Shown here one piece after another: positions 42,205-50,345 of a stretch of 50,441 nt of DNA. The notes below the pieces were generated by a model. That model ran no database searches, was not told where the DNA came from, and saw only the letters and a list, made by a program, of their open reading frames with translations. Made by a program: the position numbers and the translations under genes. The stretch is from NCBI GenBank assembly GCA_902789365.1, contig CADANQ010000010.1:1-50441 (forward strand). Direction: 5' to 3'. Source of the DNA: an uncultured Eubacteriales bacterium (GTDB lineage: Bacteria; Bacillota; Clostridia; Christensenellales; Aristaeellaceae). Each line of letters opens with the position of its first letter. The first letter of the stretch is position 1.

Positions 42205-43644
42205 TCAGTTGTCTTTTCTGGCCGCCCTGCGAAGGAACGCGGGAACGCCAAGGTCGTCCTTCTCCGTCTGGCGGTTCCCCATGTTCTGGGGCTGCGCCTG
42301 CTGAGCGGGGGGAGCGAACGACATCTGCGCGTCGGGGGTATACGCGTTCTGTGCGGGCGCCGCCTGGGGGGCGAAGGTCTGCGGAACGCTGCCGGGCGCC
42401 GTGGGAGGCATGTACTGCTGGGGCGCCTGCTGGGGATAATATCCCGTGGTTCCCGCGGGCTGGTAGGGCCTGGGGGGCACGATGGGCCTCGCGCCGCCGT
42501 AATAGCCCTGGTCGCCTCCGTACATGGAGGGATCGGGAGCTTCAAACGTTTCCTCCGGCGTTTCCTGGGGCTTCATCCTGCCTTCGTAGGGATTGTAGGA
42601 ACCGTTTCCGGGATACGCGGGGCTCTGCGCGGCCGGGGCGGCAGGCTGGGCGGTTTTGGCCTGTTTCCTGGGCCGGGTGGGGAAAGCGTTCTTTTCAAAG
42701 CCCGTCGCGATGACCGTGATGCGAACCTCGTCCTTCATGGTTTCGTCGATGCCGGCGCCGAAGATGATATTGGCCTCGTTGTCGGCGTTCTGCATAATCA
42801 GGCTGGCGGCTTCGTTTACATCCATGATGCTCATGTCGGGTCCGCCGGTGATGTTGATCAGAACGGCCCTCGCGCCGTCGATCTTGGTCTCAAGCAGCGG
42901 GCTGGCAATGGCGTTCTTCGCGGCGTCCACCGTCTTGGTCTCTCCCTTGCCGGTGCCGATGCCCATATGCGCCATTCCGCCGGACTCCATGACGGTCTTC
43001 ACGTCGGCGAAGTCCAGGTTGATCAGAGCGGGCTGGCTGATGAGGTCCGAAATGCCCTGGATGCCCTGGCGAAGCACGTCGTCGGCAATGCGGAAGGCTT
43101 CCAGCATGCTGGTCCCCTTGCTGACCACCTGGAGCAGCCTGTCGTTGGGAATGACCACCAGGGTATCCACCGTCTGCTTCAGTTCATTGATGCCCATGTC
43201 GGCGTTTTTCATGCGCTGCTTGCCTTCAAAGGCAAAGGGCTTGGTGACAACGGCGATGGTCAGGCAGTTGTTCTCCCTCGCCACCTCAGCCACGATGGGC
43301 GCCGCGCCGGTGCCGGTGCCGCCGCCCATGCCGGCGGTCACGAACACCAGGTCGGCGCCTTTGAGCGCCTGGGCGATCTCCTCCCGGCTCTCTTCGGCGG
43401 CTCTGCGGCCGATGTCGGGCTGTGCCCCGGCGCCAAGGCCCTTGGTGAGCTTTTCACCGATCTGGATCTTGTTATCCGCCTTGGCGAGCGTCAGCGCCTG
43501 ACGGTCGGTGTTCACGGCGATGAATTCCACCCCGCGAAGGCCGGCGTCCACCATCCGGTTAACCGCGTTGGTACCGCCGCCGCCGCAGCCCACCACCTTG
43601 ATGGACGCGAATGAACTTTGTTCTACCTGAATTTCAAAAGGCAT
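42205..43644 (-). CDS. ftsZ: Cell division protein FtsZ
   Basis: Tubulin-like GTPase that forms the division ring. The 479-residue protein has [13 protein letters not shown] near residue 20, the tubulin signature [16 protein letters not shown] near residue 101 and the T7 region. A long flexible linker (about 325-455), rich in Pro, Gln, Tyr and Gly, ends in a C-terminal peptide [10 protein letters not shown], the docking site for FtsA and other partners. GGGAGG precedes the ATG. It is 53 bp after ftsA and ends before a strong terminator. Confidence 0.97.
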   Translation of the reverse strand: MPFEIQVEQSSFASIKVVGCGGGGTNAVNRMVDAGLRGVEFIAVNTDRQALTLAKADNKIQIGEKLTKGLGAGAQPDIGRRAAEESREEIAQALKGADLVFVTAGMGGGTGTGAAPIVAEVARENNCLTIAVVTKPFAFEGKQRMKNADMGINELKQTVDTLVVIPNDRLLQVVSKGTSMLEAFRIADDVLRQGIQGISDLISQPALINLDFADVKTVMESGGMAHMGIGTGKGETKTVDAAKNAIASPLLETKIDGARAVLINITGGPDMSIMDVNEAASLIMQNADNEANIIFGAGIDETMKDEVRITVIATGFEKNAFPTRPRKQAKTAQPAAPAAQSPAYPGNGSYNPYEGRMKPQETPEETFEAPDPSMYGGDQGYYGGARPIVPPRPYQPAGTTGYYPQQAPQQYMPPTAPGSVPQTFAPQAAPAQNAYTPDAQMSFAPPAQQAQPQNMGNRQTEKDDLGVPAFLRRAARKDN

Positions 43645-43697
43645 GTTTCCATCCTCCCGATCTGATGTGATATCCGTTGTAAGACCCCCCGCGGGCC

Positions 43698-44876
43698 TCA
43701 GTTGCCGCCGAAGAGATTCCTGAAGAATCCTCCGATGCCTCCGGCGCTTTCGCTGCTCTTAACCGTGGAAATGACCAGATCCACCAGTCCCAGGGCGCTG
43801 GAATAGGCCGGGGACGACATTTTGACGGTTTTCCTCGGAAGCTCCCTGACCGTCCTGTTGATCTTGGCCGACAGATATTCCCTTCCGCCCCGGTTGATCG
43901 CCATTCCGCCGCCGGTAAAATATACCGCGGACCAGTTGCCCAGCTTGATCCCGCTGGAGTCGATGGCGTCCCTGACGCTTTCGCAGATTTCCTCCGCCCG
44001 GGGCTCAAGCACTTTTTCGACTTCCTCCCTCTTGAAGGTGACCGTGCTGCCCTGGACGTCGGTTGTCACGAATTCTTCCTGTCCCGCGGTGATGCCGTAA
44101 ACGTAATTGCGCTTAATCTCCTCCGCGGAGGTCAGCGGGATCTTGAGGCCGATGGCCAGGTCCGCCGCGATGTGGCCGCCTCCCAGAGGAATGGCTTTCA
44201 TAAAGGTGATCGCGTCGCCCTCGATGATCATCACCTCGGTCACAAGGTATCCCATATCCACCAGGACGGTTTTCCTGTCGCGTTCGTCCTCGCTGATATA
44301 CAGCATGGCCTGCCCTGCCGGCGTGGAGAAAAATCCGTCCACGCTGATATCCAGAGCCCTGAGCCGTTCGGTCACGTCCCGGATAAAAAAGTCCTCGGCG
44401 GTCACAAACGAGACCAGTCCCTTCAGCTCGTACCCGCGCATGCCGGTGGGCTCGATGGTCTTTTTGCCGTCGTCTACCACAAACCACGCCGGGGAGCGAT
44501 GGATGACCGTCCCGCGGATGTCCCCCAGCTGACCGGCGGCCTTGCTGAAAAGATCGGCGACGTCCTTCGGACTGACCTTCGGGTCCGCCCCCTGAATGGC
44601 CACCTTCGGCTCCACCGTGTACACCCTTGAAAACGCCGCGGGAACACCCACATAAATTTCCCTGATCCTGCAGCCCGCCTGATTTTCGGCTTCCTGGACG
44701 GATTTATTGATCGCATCCACAAGGGCGTCCGGATTGATCCAGTTGTTGTCAAGATAGCCGTCGTACATGGCAATGCCGGTACCGGCGATATCACAGCGCT
44801 GGCCGCCGTTGAGCTCGGCCACCACCGTAATAATCTTGTTCGTCCCGAAATCAAGCGCCGCAATGGTCTTGTTCAT
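43698..44876 (-). CDS. ftsA: Cell division protein FtsA
   Basis: Actin-like membrane tether of FtsZ, 392 residues. It shows [16 protein letters not shown] at the N-terminus, the SHS2 domain around residues 85-165, [17 protein letters not shown] near residue 205 and [10 protein letters not shown] near residue 320. The last residues ([13 protein letters not shown]) form the amphipathic helix that binds the membrane. The start is fixed by the family N-terminus. It has a good promoter at 44945-44973, so ftsA and ftsZ can be transcribed apart from the murein genes. Confidence 0.95.
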   Translation of the reverse strand: MNKTIAALDFGTNKIITVVAELNGGQRCDIAGTGIAMYDGYLDNNWINPDALVDAINKSVQEAENQAGCRIREIYVGVPAAFSRVYTVEPKVAIQGADPKVSPKDVADLFSKAAGQLGDIRGTVIHRSPAWFVVDDGKKTIEPTGMRGYELKGLVSFVTAEDFFIRDVTERLRALDISVDGFFSTPAGQAMLYISEDERDRKTVLVDMGYLVTEVMIIEGDAITFMKAIPLGGGHIAADLAIGLKIPLTSAEEIKRNYVYGITAGQEEFVTTDVQGSTVTFKREEVEKVLEPRAEEICESVRDAIDSSGIKLGNWSAVYFTGGGMAINRGGREYLSAKINRTVRELPRKTVKMSSPAYSSALGLVDLVISTVKSSESAGGIGGFFRNLFGGN

Positions 44877-44944
44877 CGTACATCAACTCCCGATCCAGGT
44901 TTGCGTTTCGCACAAATGCAAAACCTTGCCCAATCTTTCACTTT

Positions 44945-44973
44945 ATTGTAACCTTTTCGTAGCAATTTGACAA
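44945..44973 (-). promoter_or_regulatory. Predicted sigma-A promoter of ftsA-ftsZ
   Basis: Minus-strand TTGTCA (44968-44973), 17-base spacer and TACAAT (44945-44950), 68 bases before the ftsA start, in a locally AT-rich gap between ftsQ and ftsA. Confidence 0.82.
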
Positions 44974-45078
44974 GACTCCGGAACAAAAAAATGTTTTTTT
45001 TGTAAGAATGAATTCATATATGATTTCGAAAATACCAAAGTTCAATTTATAGCTGAGCGAATCGGCCCGATGCCGGCC

Positions 45079-45115
45079 AAAAAAAGCGTCAACGCCCGAA
45101 ATAATCAGTCGGGCG
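45079..45115 (-). terminator. Possible terminator overlapping the ftsQ stop codon
   Basis: CGCCCGA (45109-45115) pairs with TCGGGCG (45093-45099) on the minus strand; seven T follow at 45079-45085 after a seven-base spacer (TTGACGC). The stem includes the last codons of ftsQ. The distance to the T-run makes it weaker than usual. Confidence 0.5.
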
Positions 45116-45827
45116 TATAGGTGATGCTGCCGGGGACCGAAGCGTCAAGGCTTCCGGGAGCCATTTCGTATATCCGCATATATTCAAGAACGCCCCTGAT
45201 CGTAAGGAGCTTGGCCCGAATGTCTTTTGCGTCGCCCAGGAAAACAGGATATCCTTCCCTGCTGGTCAGGAACAGGCGGTTTGGATCGGAACAGTTGATT
45301 TCCGTAAACATCCCCATTGAGTCCTGAATCAGCATCTCGTCAAGGATCAGGGTACACGCTTTCAGCTGGTCGGGATTCATGCTGCCCACGACGCTCCCGA
45401 CCCGTATTTCCCTGACGGAAAGTCCGGTAACGCTGATCCATCCTTCGGCGTCGGCTTCCCCGATCTTTTCAAGGATCATGCCTTCCCGGTCCATCAGGTA
45501 AAGACCGTTCGTGCTTTTCAGCACGCAGCACGGCGTTTTCTCGGTGACGAAAAGCGTCAGCCGGTTCGGAAAAGTCTTTTCAAGCTTTCTGTACGCAAGA
45601 TACCTGTTGGAATTGATGCCCTCGGCAATGCGTTCCTCATTAATAAAAAAATAAGAAGCGCCTCCGTCGAGCCCGGCCAGGGTCACAATGTCCCCCGAGG
45701 GAATTTTTGAATTGCCTTCGACCCGGACAGAATGGATCCTGAAGACGGTTTCGTTCAGAATCACAAGGACAGCGATTAACAGGACCAGCAGCAGGATCGT
45801 CCTCCTGACGGCGCCCCGGTTATTCAT
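45105..45827 (-). CDS. ftsQ: Cell division protein FtsQ/DivIB
   Basis: A 240-residue bitopic protein of the divisome. A short basic cytoplasmic tail (MNNRGAVRR) is followed by one membrane helix (about 10-25) and an extracellular POTRA domain (FRIHSVRVEGNSKIPSGDIVTLAGL near residue 29-53), then the beta domain with RLTLFVTEKTPCCVLKS. ATG 45827 was preferred over ATG 45851 because AGGGAGG lies seven bases upstream. It begins 27 bp after the murD stop. Confidence 0.9.
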   Translation of the reverse strand: MNNRGAVRRTILLLVLLIAVLVILNETVFRIHSVRVEGNSKIPSGDIVTLAGLDGGASYFFINEERIAEGINSNRYLAYRKLEKTFPNRLTLFVTEKTPCCVLKSTNGLYLMDREGMILEKIGEADAEGWISVTGLSVREIRVGSVVGSMNPDQLKACTLILDEMLIQDSMGMFTEINCSDPNRLFLTSREGYPVFLGDAKDIRAKLLTIRGVLEYMRIYEMAPGSLDASVPGSITYTPD

Positions 45828-45854
45828 CCTTCGTCCTCCCTCCGGCTTCATGCC

Positions 45855-47249
45855 TTACAGTCTGTTTACGATTTCCTTGAATACCCGTCCCCGCTCTTCA
45901 AAATCCCTGAACATGTCAAAGGAAGCGCACGCCGGGGACAGAAGGACATTCCATCCCGTCCGGCAGAGGTCCCGGGAAACCCTGACGGCTTCCTCCATGT
46001 CCCCTGCCCTTGTGATATCGGTAAACCCGGCGGATTTCAGACTCTGTTCTATTTTGTCCGCCGTATTGCCGATGAGCACGCATTTTCTTATCATGGCGGT
46101 GTCCCTGATCAGGCGGGAAAGCCCGTCAAAGGAAACGTGCTTGTCGTATCCCCCGAGAATCAGGACCGTCGGCCTGTCCATGGCCAGGACGGCTTTTTCC
46201 GTGGAATCGCAGTTGGTCCCCTTGGAATCATTGATGTACCTGACGCCGTCCTTCTCCCGGACAAATTCGATCCTGTGCTCCACGCCCCTGAAGGTCTTCA
46301 GCGTCCGGGCCACGCTTTCCCGCCCCACGCCCATGGACAGCGCCAGGGCGGAAGCGGCCATGGCGTTCTCCAGGTTATGCCTGCCGGGGATATAGATTTC
46401 ATCCGCCGGGATGATTGCGGTCTCCCTGCCGTCGATTCTGGAGACAACGACGCCGTTTTTTAAAAACAGACCTTCTTTTGTTTCGTTCAGGGAAGAAAAC
46501 ATCAGGATCCTGGGACGAATATCCGTCATTCCCCGGGTCAGGGCGTCTTCCATGTTCAACACCGCCGTGTCGTTTTCATCCATCGCGTCAAAGATATGGC
46601 GCTTCAGCCCGGTATACACTTCCATGGTGCCGTGACGGTTCAGATGATCTTCCGTCACGTTCAGCACCGCCGCGGCCCGGGGATGAAAACGGACCGTCGT
46701 CTCCAGCTGGAAGCTGGAAACCTCCGCGACCAGTTTATCCTCTTTCCGGCATTCAGTCAAGGACTGGGAAAAGGGATATCCGATATTCCCGCAGGCATGC
46801 TTTCCCTTTCCGTCGGTGGCAAACATTTCCGAAAGCAGGGTTACGGTGGTCGTCTTTCCGTTGGTGCCGGTTACCGCGGCGTATTCGCACGGGCACAGGA
46901 CGGACGCGAATTCCAATTCCCCCGTTACCGGAATCCCGAGGCGCTCCGCTTCCCGGACCACTGGCGCGTTCAGTGGCACGCCCGGCGAAATCATCACAAG
47001 GTCGCTGTCCTTCACTCTCGCTGTTCCGTCCTCGCCCGGCGCTTCGCATATTCCTGTCCCTGCCAGCGGGGAAAGAACATCGCCCAGTTCCTCACGCTTT
47101 TTCGTGTCCGTTATCGTAACAACGGCGCCGATTTCGTTTGCCAGCGCCGCGGCCGCCACGCCGCTCCTCGCCATTCCGACAATCAGCACCCTCCTGTTCC
47201 TGAATTCCTTTCCTTTTTTCAGCACGATGTCCCGTTCGATGATATTCAT
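45855..47249 (-). CDS. murD: UDP-N-acetylmuramoylalanine--D-glutamate ligase
   Basis: Adds D-glutamate to UDP-MurNAc-L-Ala during peptidoglycan synthesis. The 464-residue protein has the nucleotide-binding N-terminus VLIVGMARSGVAAAALA, the ATP loop AAVTGTNGKTTTVTLL near residue 118, the HLNRHGTMEVY region, and the third-domain block INDSKGTNCDSTEKAV near residue 320. ATG 47249 has GAGGTG six bases upstream; a GTG three codons earlier is not needed. A terminator lies just upstream, after murE, and no clear promoter is visible, so expression may depend on read-through. Confidence 0.95.
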   Translation of the reverse strand: MNIIERDIVLKKGKEFRNRRVLIVGMARSGVAAAALANEIGAVVTITDTKKREELGDVLSPLAGTGICEAPGEDGTARVKDSDLVMISPGVPLNAPVVREAERLGIPVTGELEFASVLCPCEYAAVTGTNGKTTTVTLLSEMFATDGKGKHACGNIGYPFSQSLTECRKEDKLVAEVSSFQLETTVRFHPRAAAVLNVTEDHLNRHGTMEVYTGLKRHIFDAMDENDTAVLNMEDALTRGMTDIRPRILMFSSLNETKEGLFLKNGVVVSRIDGRETAIIPADEIYIPGRHNLENAMAASALALSMGVGRESVARTLKTFRGVEHRIEFVREKDGVRYINDSKGTNCDSTEKAVLAMDRPTVLILGGYDKHVSFDGLSRLIRDTAMIRKCVLIGNTADKIEQSLKSAGFTDITRAGDMEEAVRVSRDLCRTGWNVLLSPACASFDMFRDFEERGRVFKEIVNRL

Positions 47250-47279
47250 TCTTTTCACCTCGAATGTCTTACGGTCAGT

Positions 47280-47306
47280 AAAAAAGGCCCGGTCGGTTCC
47301 CGGGCC
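47280..47306 (-). terminator. Intrinsic terminator between murE and murD
   Basis: GGCCCGG (minus strand, 47300-47306) pairs with CCGGGCC (47286-47292) across a seven-base loop and is followed by six T (47280-47285). The AAA before the stem extends the pairing. It lies 11 bp after the murE stop and inside the dcw cluster. Confidence 0.85.
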
Positions 47307-47317
47307 TTTGGCAAGTT

Positions 47318-48790
47318 TTATTGGTCCTGATGCCCGGCCGCGATCTCCTTAAGCAATCTTTGGACCACTGTTTTTTCGTTGAACGGACGTTTTACGCCCC
47401 TGATCTCCTGATAGGTTTCATGGCCCTTGCCCGCCAGGATAATCATGTCCCCGTCCGCGGCGTGCTCCATGGCGTATCTGATGGCGTCCTTACGGTTTTC
47501 GATTATTTTATATTCTCCGTCGGTACGCCGGACGCCTTCCTCGATGGCCCCCAGAATCTCGTAGGGATCCTCGCTTCTGGGGTTGTCGCTGGTCAGGATG
47601 CTCAAATCCGCCAGCCTTCCGGAAATCTCTCCCATCAAAGGCCTTTTCAGCTTGTCCCGGTCTCCGCCGCAGCCGAAGACGCAAATCACCCTGCCCCTTG
47701 CAAATTCCCTTACCGTTTTCAGGATGTTCTCCAGCGCGTCCGGAGAGTGGGAATAATCCAGAATCACCTTATACGGCGTACCCGTTTCAAGCATTTCCGC
47801 CCGTCCGGGCACAGCCCTGACGCTTTCGAGAGCCTCGGTGATGATTTCCGGCCTGACCCCCATAATCATGCCCACACTGGCCGCCGCGAGGGCATTGTAC
47901 ACGTTGAAGGTACCGGTAAGCTGAAGCCGCACCGGGTATTCCCACATCCGGGAGAAACCCATGGTGAATCCCACGCCGTATTCGGTAATCTCAATGTCCC
48001 TGGCATACAGGTCGGCGTTCTGGGCAATGCCGTAGGTCATCCGGGGGACGTTGAGGCCGCGGATAATCTCCGCGCCTTTTTCATCATCGGCGTTGACCGA
48101 CGCGGCACTGATCCATTTGGCGTCAAAGAAGGTTTTTTTGCACTGAAAATAGTTTTCCATCGTGCCGAAAAGGTCCAGATGATCCTGCGACAGGTTGGTA
48201 TAGCACCCCGCCTCAAAATGCAGGCCTTCCAGACGCCCCATATTCAGCGCGTGGGCGGACACCTCCATGCTCACGCAGGTCACGCCCTCGTCGGCCATTT
48301 GCCGCAGCGTCCTGTGCAGATCGATGGGTTCGGGGGTTGTAAATTCGCTTTTCAGATACCTTGTGCCGATCATGTTGCCGGTCGTGCCGATCAGGCCGCA
48401 TTTATATCCCGCTTTTTCCATGATGGCTTTCATCAGGTAGCTGGTGGTGGTCTTTCCCTTGGTACCGGTAACCCCCAGGATCTTCATCCCGCGGGCAGGG
48501 TAACCGAAAAAGGCCTGGGACATCGCTGTCATGGCCTTCCGTCCGTTGGTGACCAGGATCTGGGGGACCGGAACGGCGTCCAGCCATTTTTCCACTGCCA
48601 GACAGACGGCCCCGTTCTTTACCGCCTGGTCCGCAAAGCGATGAGAATCATACCTGGCGCCGGAAATGCAGAAAAACAGCGCCTTACGCATGGGTTTGCG
48701 CGTATCCATGGCCAGGTCGTCAATTTCGCAGTCTCCCCGGACGTCCACCACCTCTGATGAACACATCCGGGCCAATTCTGACAATAACAT
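47318..48790 (-). CDS. murE: UDP-MurNAc-tripeptide synthetase, meso-diaminopimelate type
   Basis: Adds the third amino acid to the peptidoglycan stem. The 490-residue ligase has ILGVTGTKGKTTTSYLM near residue 104, the domain-2 SMEVSAHAL block and the C-terminal signature TSDNPRSEDP near residue 412. The DNPR form of that signature marks enzymes using meso-diaminopimelate rather than lysine. ATG at 48790 (MLLSELARM) has AAAGG upstream; a TTG two codons earlier is less likely. 51 bp separate it from ftsL and a terminator follows it. Confidence 0.95.
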   Translation of the reverse strand: MLLSELARMCSSEVVDVRGDCEIDDLAMDTRKPMRKALFFCISGARYDSHRFADQAVKNGAVCLAVEKWLDAVPVPQILVTNGRKAMTAMSQAFFGYPARGMKILGVTGTKGKTTTSYLMKAIMEKAGYKCGLIGTTGNMIGTRYLKSEFTTPEPIDLHRTLRQMADEGVTCVSMEVSAHALNMGRLEGLHFEAGCYTNLSQDHLDLFGTMENYFQCKKTFFDAKWISAASVNADDEKGAEIIRGLNVPRMTYGIAQNADLYARDIEITEYGVGFTMGFSRMWEYPVRLQLTGTFNVYNALAAASVGMIMGVRPEIITEALESVRAVPGRAEMLETGTPYKVILDYSHSPDALENILKTVREFARGRVICVFGCGGDRDKLKRPLMGEISGRLADLSILTSDNPRSEDPYEILGAIEEGVRRTDGEYKIIENRKDAIRYAMEHAADGDMIILAGKGHETYQEIRGVKRPFNEKTVVQRLLKEIAAGHQDQ

Positions 48791-48841
48791 CTTCAAGCCT
48801 TTCCTGATGGACTGCCCATCATATATCCTCGCACCCGGGGA

Positions 48842-49393
48842 TTAACGGCCCGCTCTGCCGCTTTCCATCACGCTGGGCGCCGTACCGTCGTAGACGAATG
48901 CTTCCTCAGCCGCGTCCCTTTCGACCGATCCCGCAAAGTTCTCCACCTGGAGCACCTTGATCTCCACGGTATTGCTTTCGTCCGAAGCCACCATTTTAAG
49001 GCGCGTCACCGCAATCATGCCGATCCTTGAAAGATCCCTGACCTCAGCCACCTGCCGCTGAAGGACAATGTTGTCCCTCCTGGTCTCATCCATCCTGGCC
49101 ATGATCTCGTTAACCTTGCCCTCCATGGATTTGACCGCCGTGAATCTGGAGACAGTCACGCAGCCGCAGATAAAAAGAACGATCGCCAAAGTTACCGCCG
49201 CGGTTTTAAGCGAGACGGTCCTTGCTTCCTGCCTGTGCCTGCGCTGAACGTTCGTGTCGGCGAGGAAGCAGCCGGCAAGATCGGTCCCGGCTTCGGAATC
49301 GGGCAGATACGCCGCGTCCCCGACGTCAAAGCGGACACCGCTGCCCGCCGCGGCCACGCCGGTATTCTGATATCTTCCTGTCCTGATATTCAT
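48842..49393 (-). CDS. ftsL: FtsL/DivIC-like cell division protein
   Basis: A 183-residue bitopic protein. A cytoplasmic region of about 60 residues is followed by one membrane helix (about 64-83) and a coiled-coil segment (KVNEIMARMDETRRDNIVLQ) outside, then a short domain with VTRLKMVAS. Size, topology and the place between mraZ and murE support FtsL, which links FtsQ and the septal synthase; sequence conservation in this family is poor, so the call rests on position and topology. GAAGGAT precedes the ATG. It follows mraZ by only 23 bp, leaving no room for rsmH. Confidence 0.8.
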   Translation of the reverse strand: MNIRTGRYQNTGVAAAGSGVRFDVGDAAYLPDSEAGTDLAGCFLADTNVQRRHRQEARTVSLKTAAVTLAIVLFICGCVTVSRFTAVKSMEGKVNEIMARMDETRRDNIVLQRQVAEVRDLSRIGMIAVTRLKMVASDESNTVEIKVLQVENFAGSVERDAAEEAFVYDGTAPSVMESGRAGR

Positions 49394-49416
49394 CAGTTAT
49401 CCTTCTTCCTGAAAGG

Positions 49417-49947
49417 TCACTGCAGTTTCTGCGCCCTGGCGACAGCGGCGTACACATCGGGGAAATCCTCCCCGAAGCTTACGTCGTCCGCCTGAGATTT
49501 CGCGGCTTCCTGAACGATGATATGGTCATAGGAGCCGCTGATGTCAACGTCCCTGGTATCGCCGAGAAGCTTTGCGCGAAGGGCGGCGGGGAGCAGGAGC
49601 CTGCCCTGACCGTCCATCTCGCTGTCGACAAAGGAGTACTTGGTAAACATGTCCAGTATCCGCCTGATCTCCGCGTCCTTGCGGCACAGGGCCAGGTATT
49701 CGTTCCTGCGCTCCACCCATGCCTTGAGGGGGTATACCGCGATTTTTCTGAAATCCGGCGACGGACAGACGGCGAATCGGGTCCCGAGGGATTCCCGGAA
49801 CGCCACGGGAATGATTACTCTTCCCTTTGCGTCCAGGCCGTGGGTATAATTCCCGGTAAAGCCCAGATCCCAGGACGTGTCGGCGGATGACAGGGAAGCA
49901 GCCGCGTCCGGCGCGCCGCCGGTCGTGACATCACGATCCTCCTCCAT
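49417..49947 (-). CDS. mraZ: Transcriptional regulator MraZ
   Basis: DNA-binding ring protein that controls the division and cell-wall cluster. Two AbrB/SpoVT-like half-domains are seen: GNYTHGLDAKGRVIIPVAFRE near residue 35 and VDSEMDGQGRLLLPAALRA near residue 104. The 176-residue form has an extra N-terminal stretch of about 28 residues and a longer C-terminus than the usual 140. The start is doubtful: ATG 49947 is used; GTG at 49980 would place coding over the MraZ boxes. No perfect RBS is visible for either. Promoter at 49999-50027. Confidence 0.9.
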   Translation of the reverse strand: MEEDRDVTTGGAPDAAASLSSADTSWDLGFTGNYTHGLDAKGRVIIPVAFRESLGTRFAVCPSPDFRKIAVYPLKAWVERRNEYLALCRKDAEIRRILDMFTKYSFVDSEMDGQGRLLLPAALRAKLLGDTRDVDISGSYDHIIVQEAAKSQADDVSFGEDFPDVYAAVARAQKLQ

Positions 49948-49955
49948 CTTTTCCA

Positions 49956-49982
49956 CCACACAATCCCCACAATTCGCCACAA
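49956..49982 (-). promoter_or_regulatory. Three MraZ-box direct repeats
   Basis: On the minus strand GTGG cores, TTGTGG (49977-49982), TTGTGG (49967-49972) and TGTGG (about 49956-49960), are spaced 10 to 11 bases, one helical turn. MraZ is known to bind such repeated GTGG-type boxes upstream of its own gene. They lie just downstream of the -10 element, so binding would repress the promoter. Confidence 0.7.
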
Positions 49983-49998
49983 AGTGGCCTGTAATTGC

Positions 49999-50027
49999 AT
50001 TTTACCCCACCGCGTATTGAAAAGCAA
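49999..50027 (-). promoter_or_regulatory. Predicted sigma-A promoter of mraZ
   Basis: Minus-strand TTGCTT (50022-50027), exactly 17 bases, then TAAAAT (49999-50004). It is followed at once by the MraZ boxes. The 434-bp gap 49948-50381 contains, besides this promoter and the boxes, an AT-rich tract (about 50030-50270) and then the inverted repeat; no RNA gene is seen there. Confidence 0.8.
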
Positions 50028-50175
50028 GGATTATTTTTTATAAGAAATACTCACTTTAGGAATATTTCTGTAATAATAACGTAACATTTTTCATCTTTTA
50101 TCCCATTCATGCACAATATATAGGGGATTTGATTGCCATACTCCCCATTAACTGAAATCGCCGTCATTCCAATTG

Positions 50176-50202
50176 TTAAAATATTTTAAGAAATCGCGAT
50201 TT
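50176..50202. promoter_or_regulatory. Two adjacent perfect palindromes in the AT-rich gap
   Basis: TTAAAATATTTTAA (50176-50189) and AAATCGCGATTT (50191-50202) are perfect palindromes of 14 and 12 bp, side by side. They lie about 150 bp upstream of both the mraZ promoter and the terminal repeat. They could be operator sites, but such AT palindromes also occur by chance. Confidence 0.35.
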
Positions 50203-50345
50203 TGTTAATTAAATATGTCTCAATTTCGTATATTTTTTTCATAATCTTCCGAAACGCTCTTTCGTCGCAGGCGCGGACAGGGAGCGCCGGCGGACGAAAA
50301 TCCCGTGTCCGCCTGTCCGAAAACGCGGACGGAAAAAAAGCGAAC

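Noticed and set aside
49815-49920. Short minus-strand ORF at the mraZ start with a perfect AGGAGG
   Set aside because: The RBS precedes an out-of-frame ATG giving about 38 residues of random composition inside mraZ; no conserved pattern.
50260-50345. Terminator-like GC hairpins before the right repeat
   Set aside because: The stems around GTCCGC and GCGGAC have an A-run on the wrong side for either strand, and no U-tract follows.
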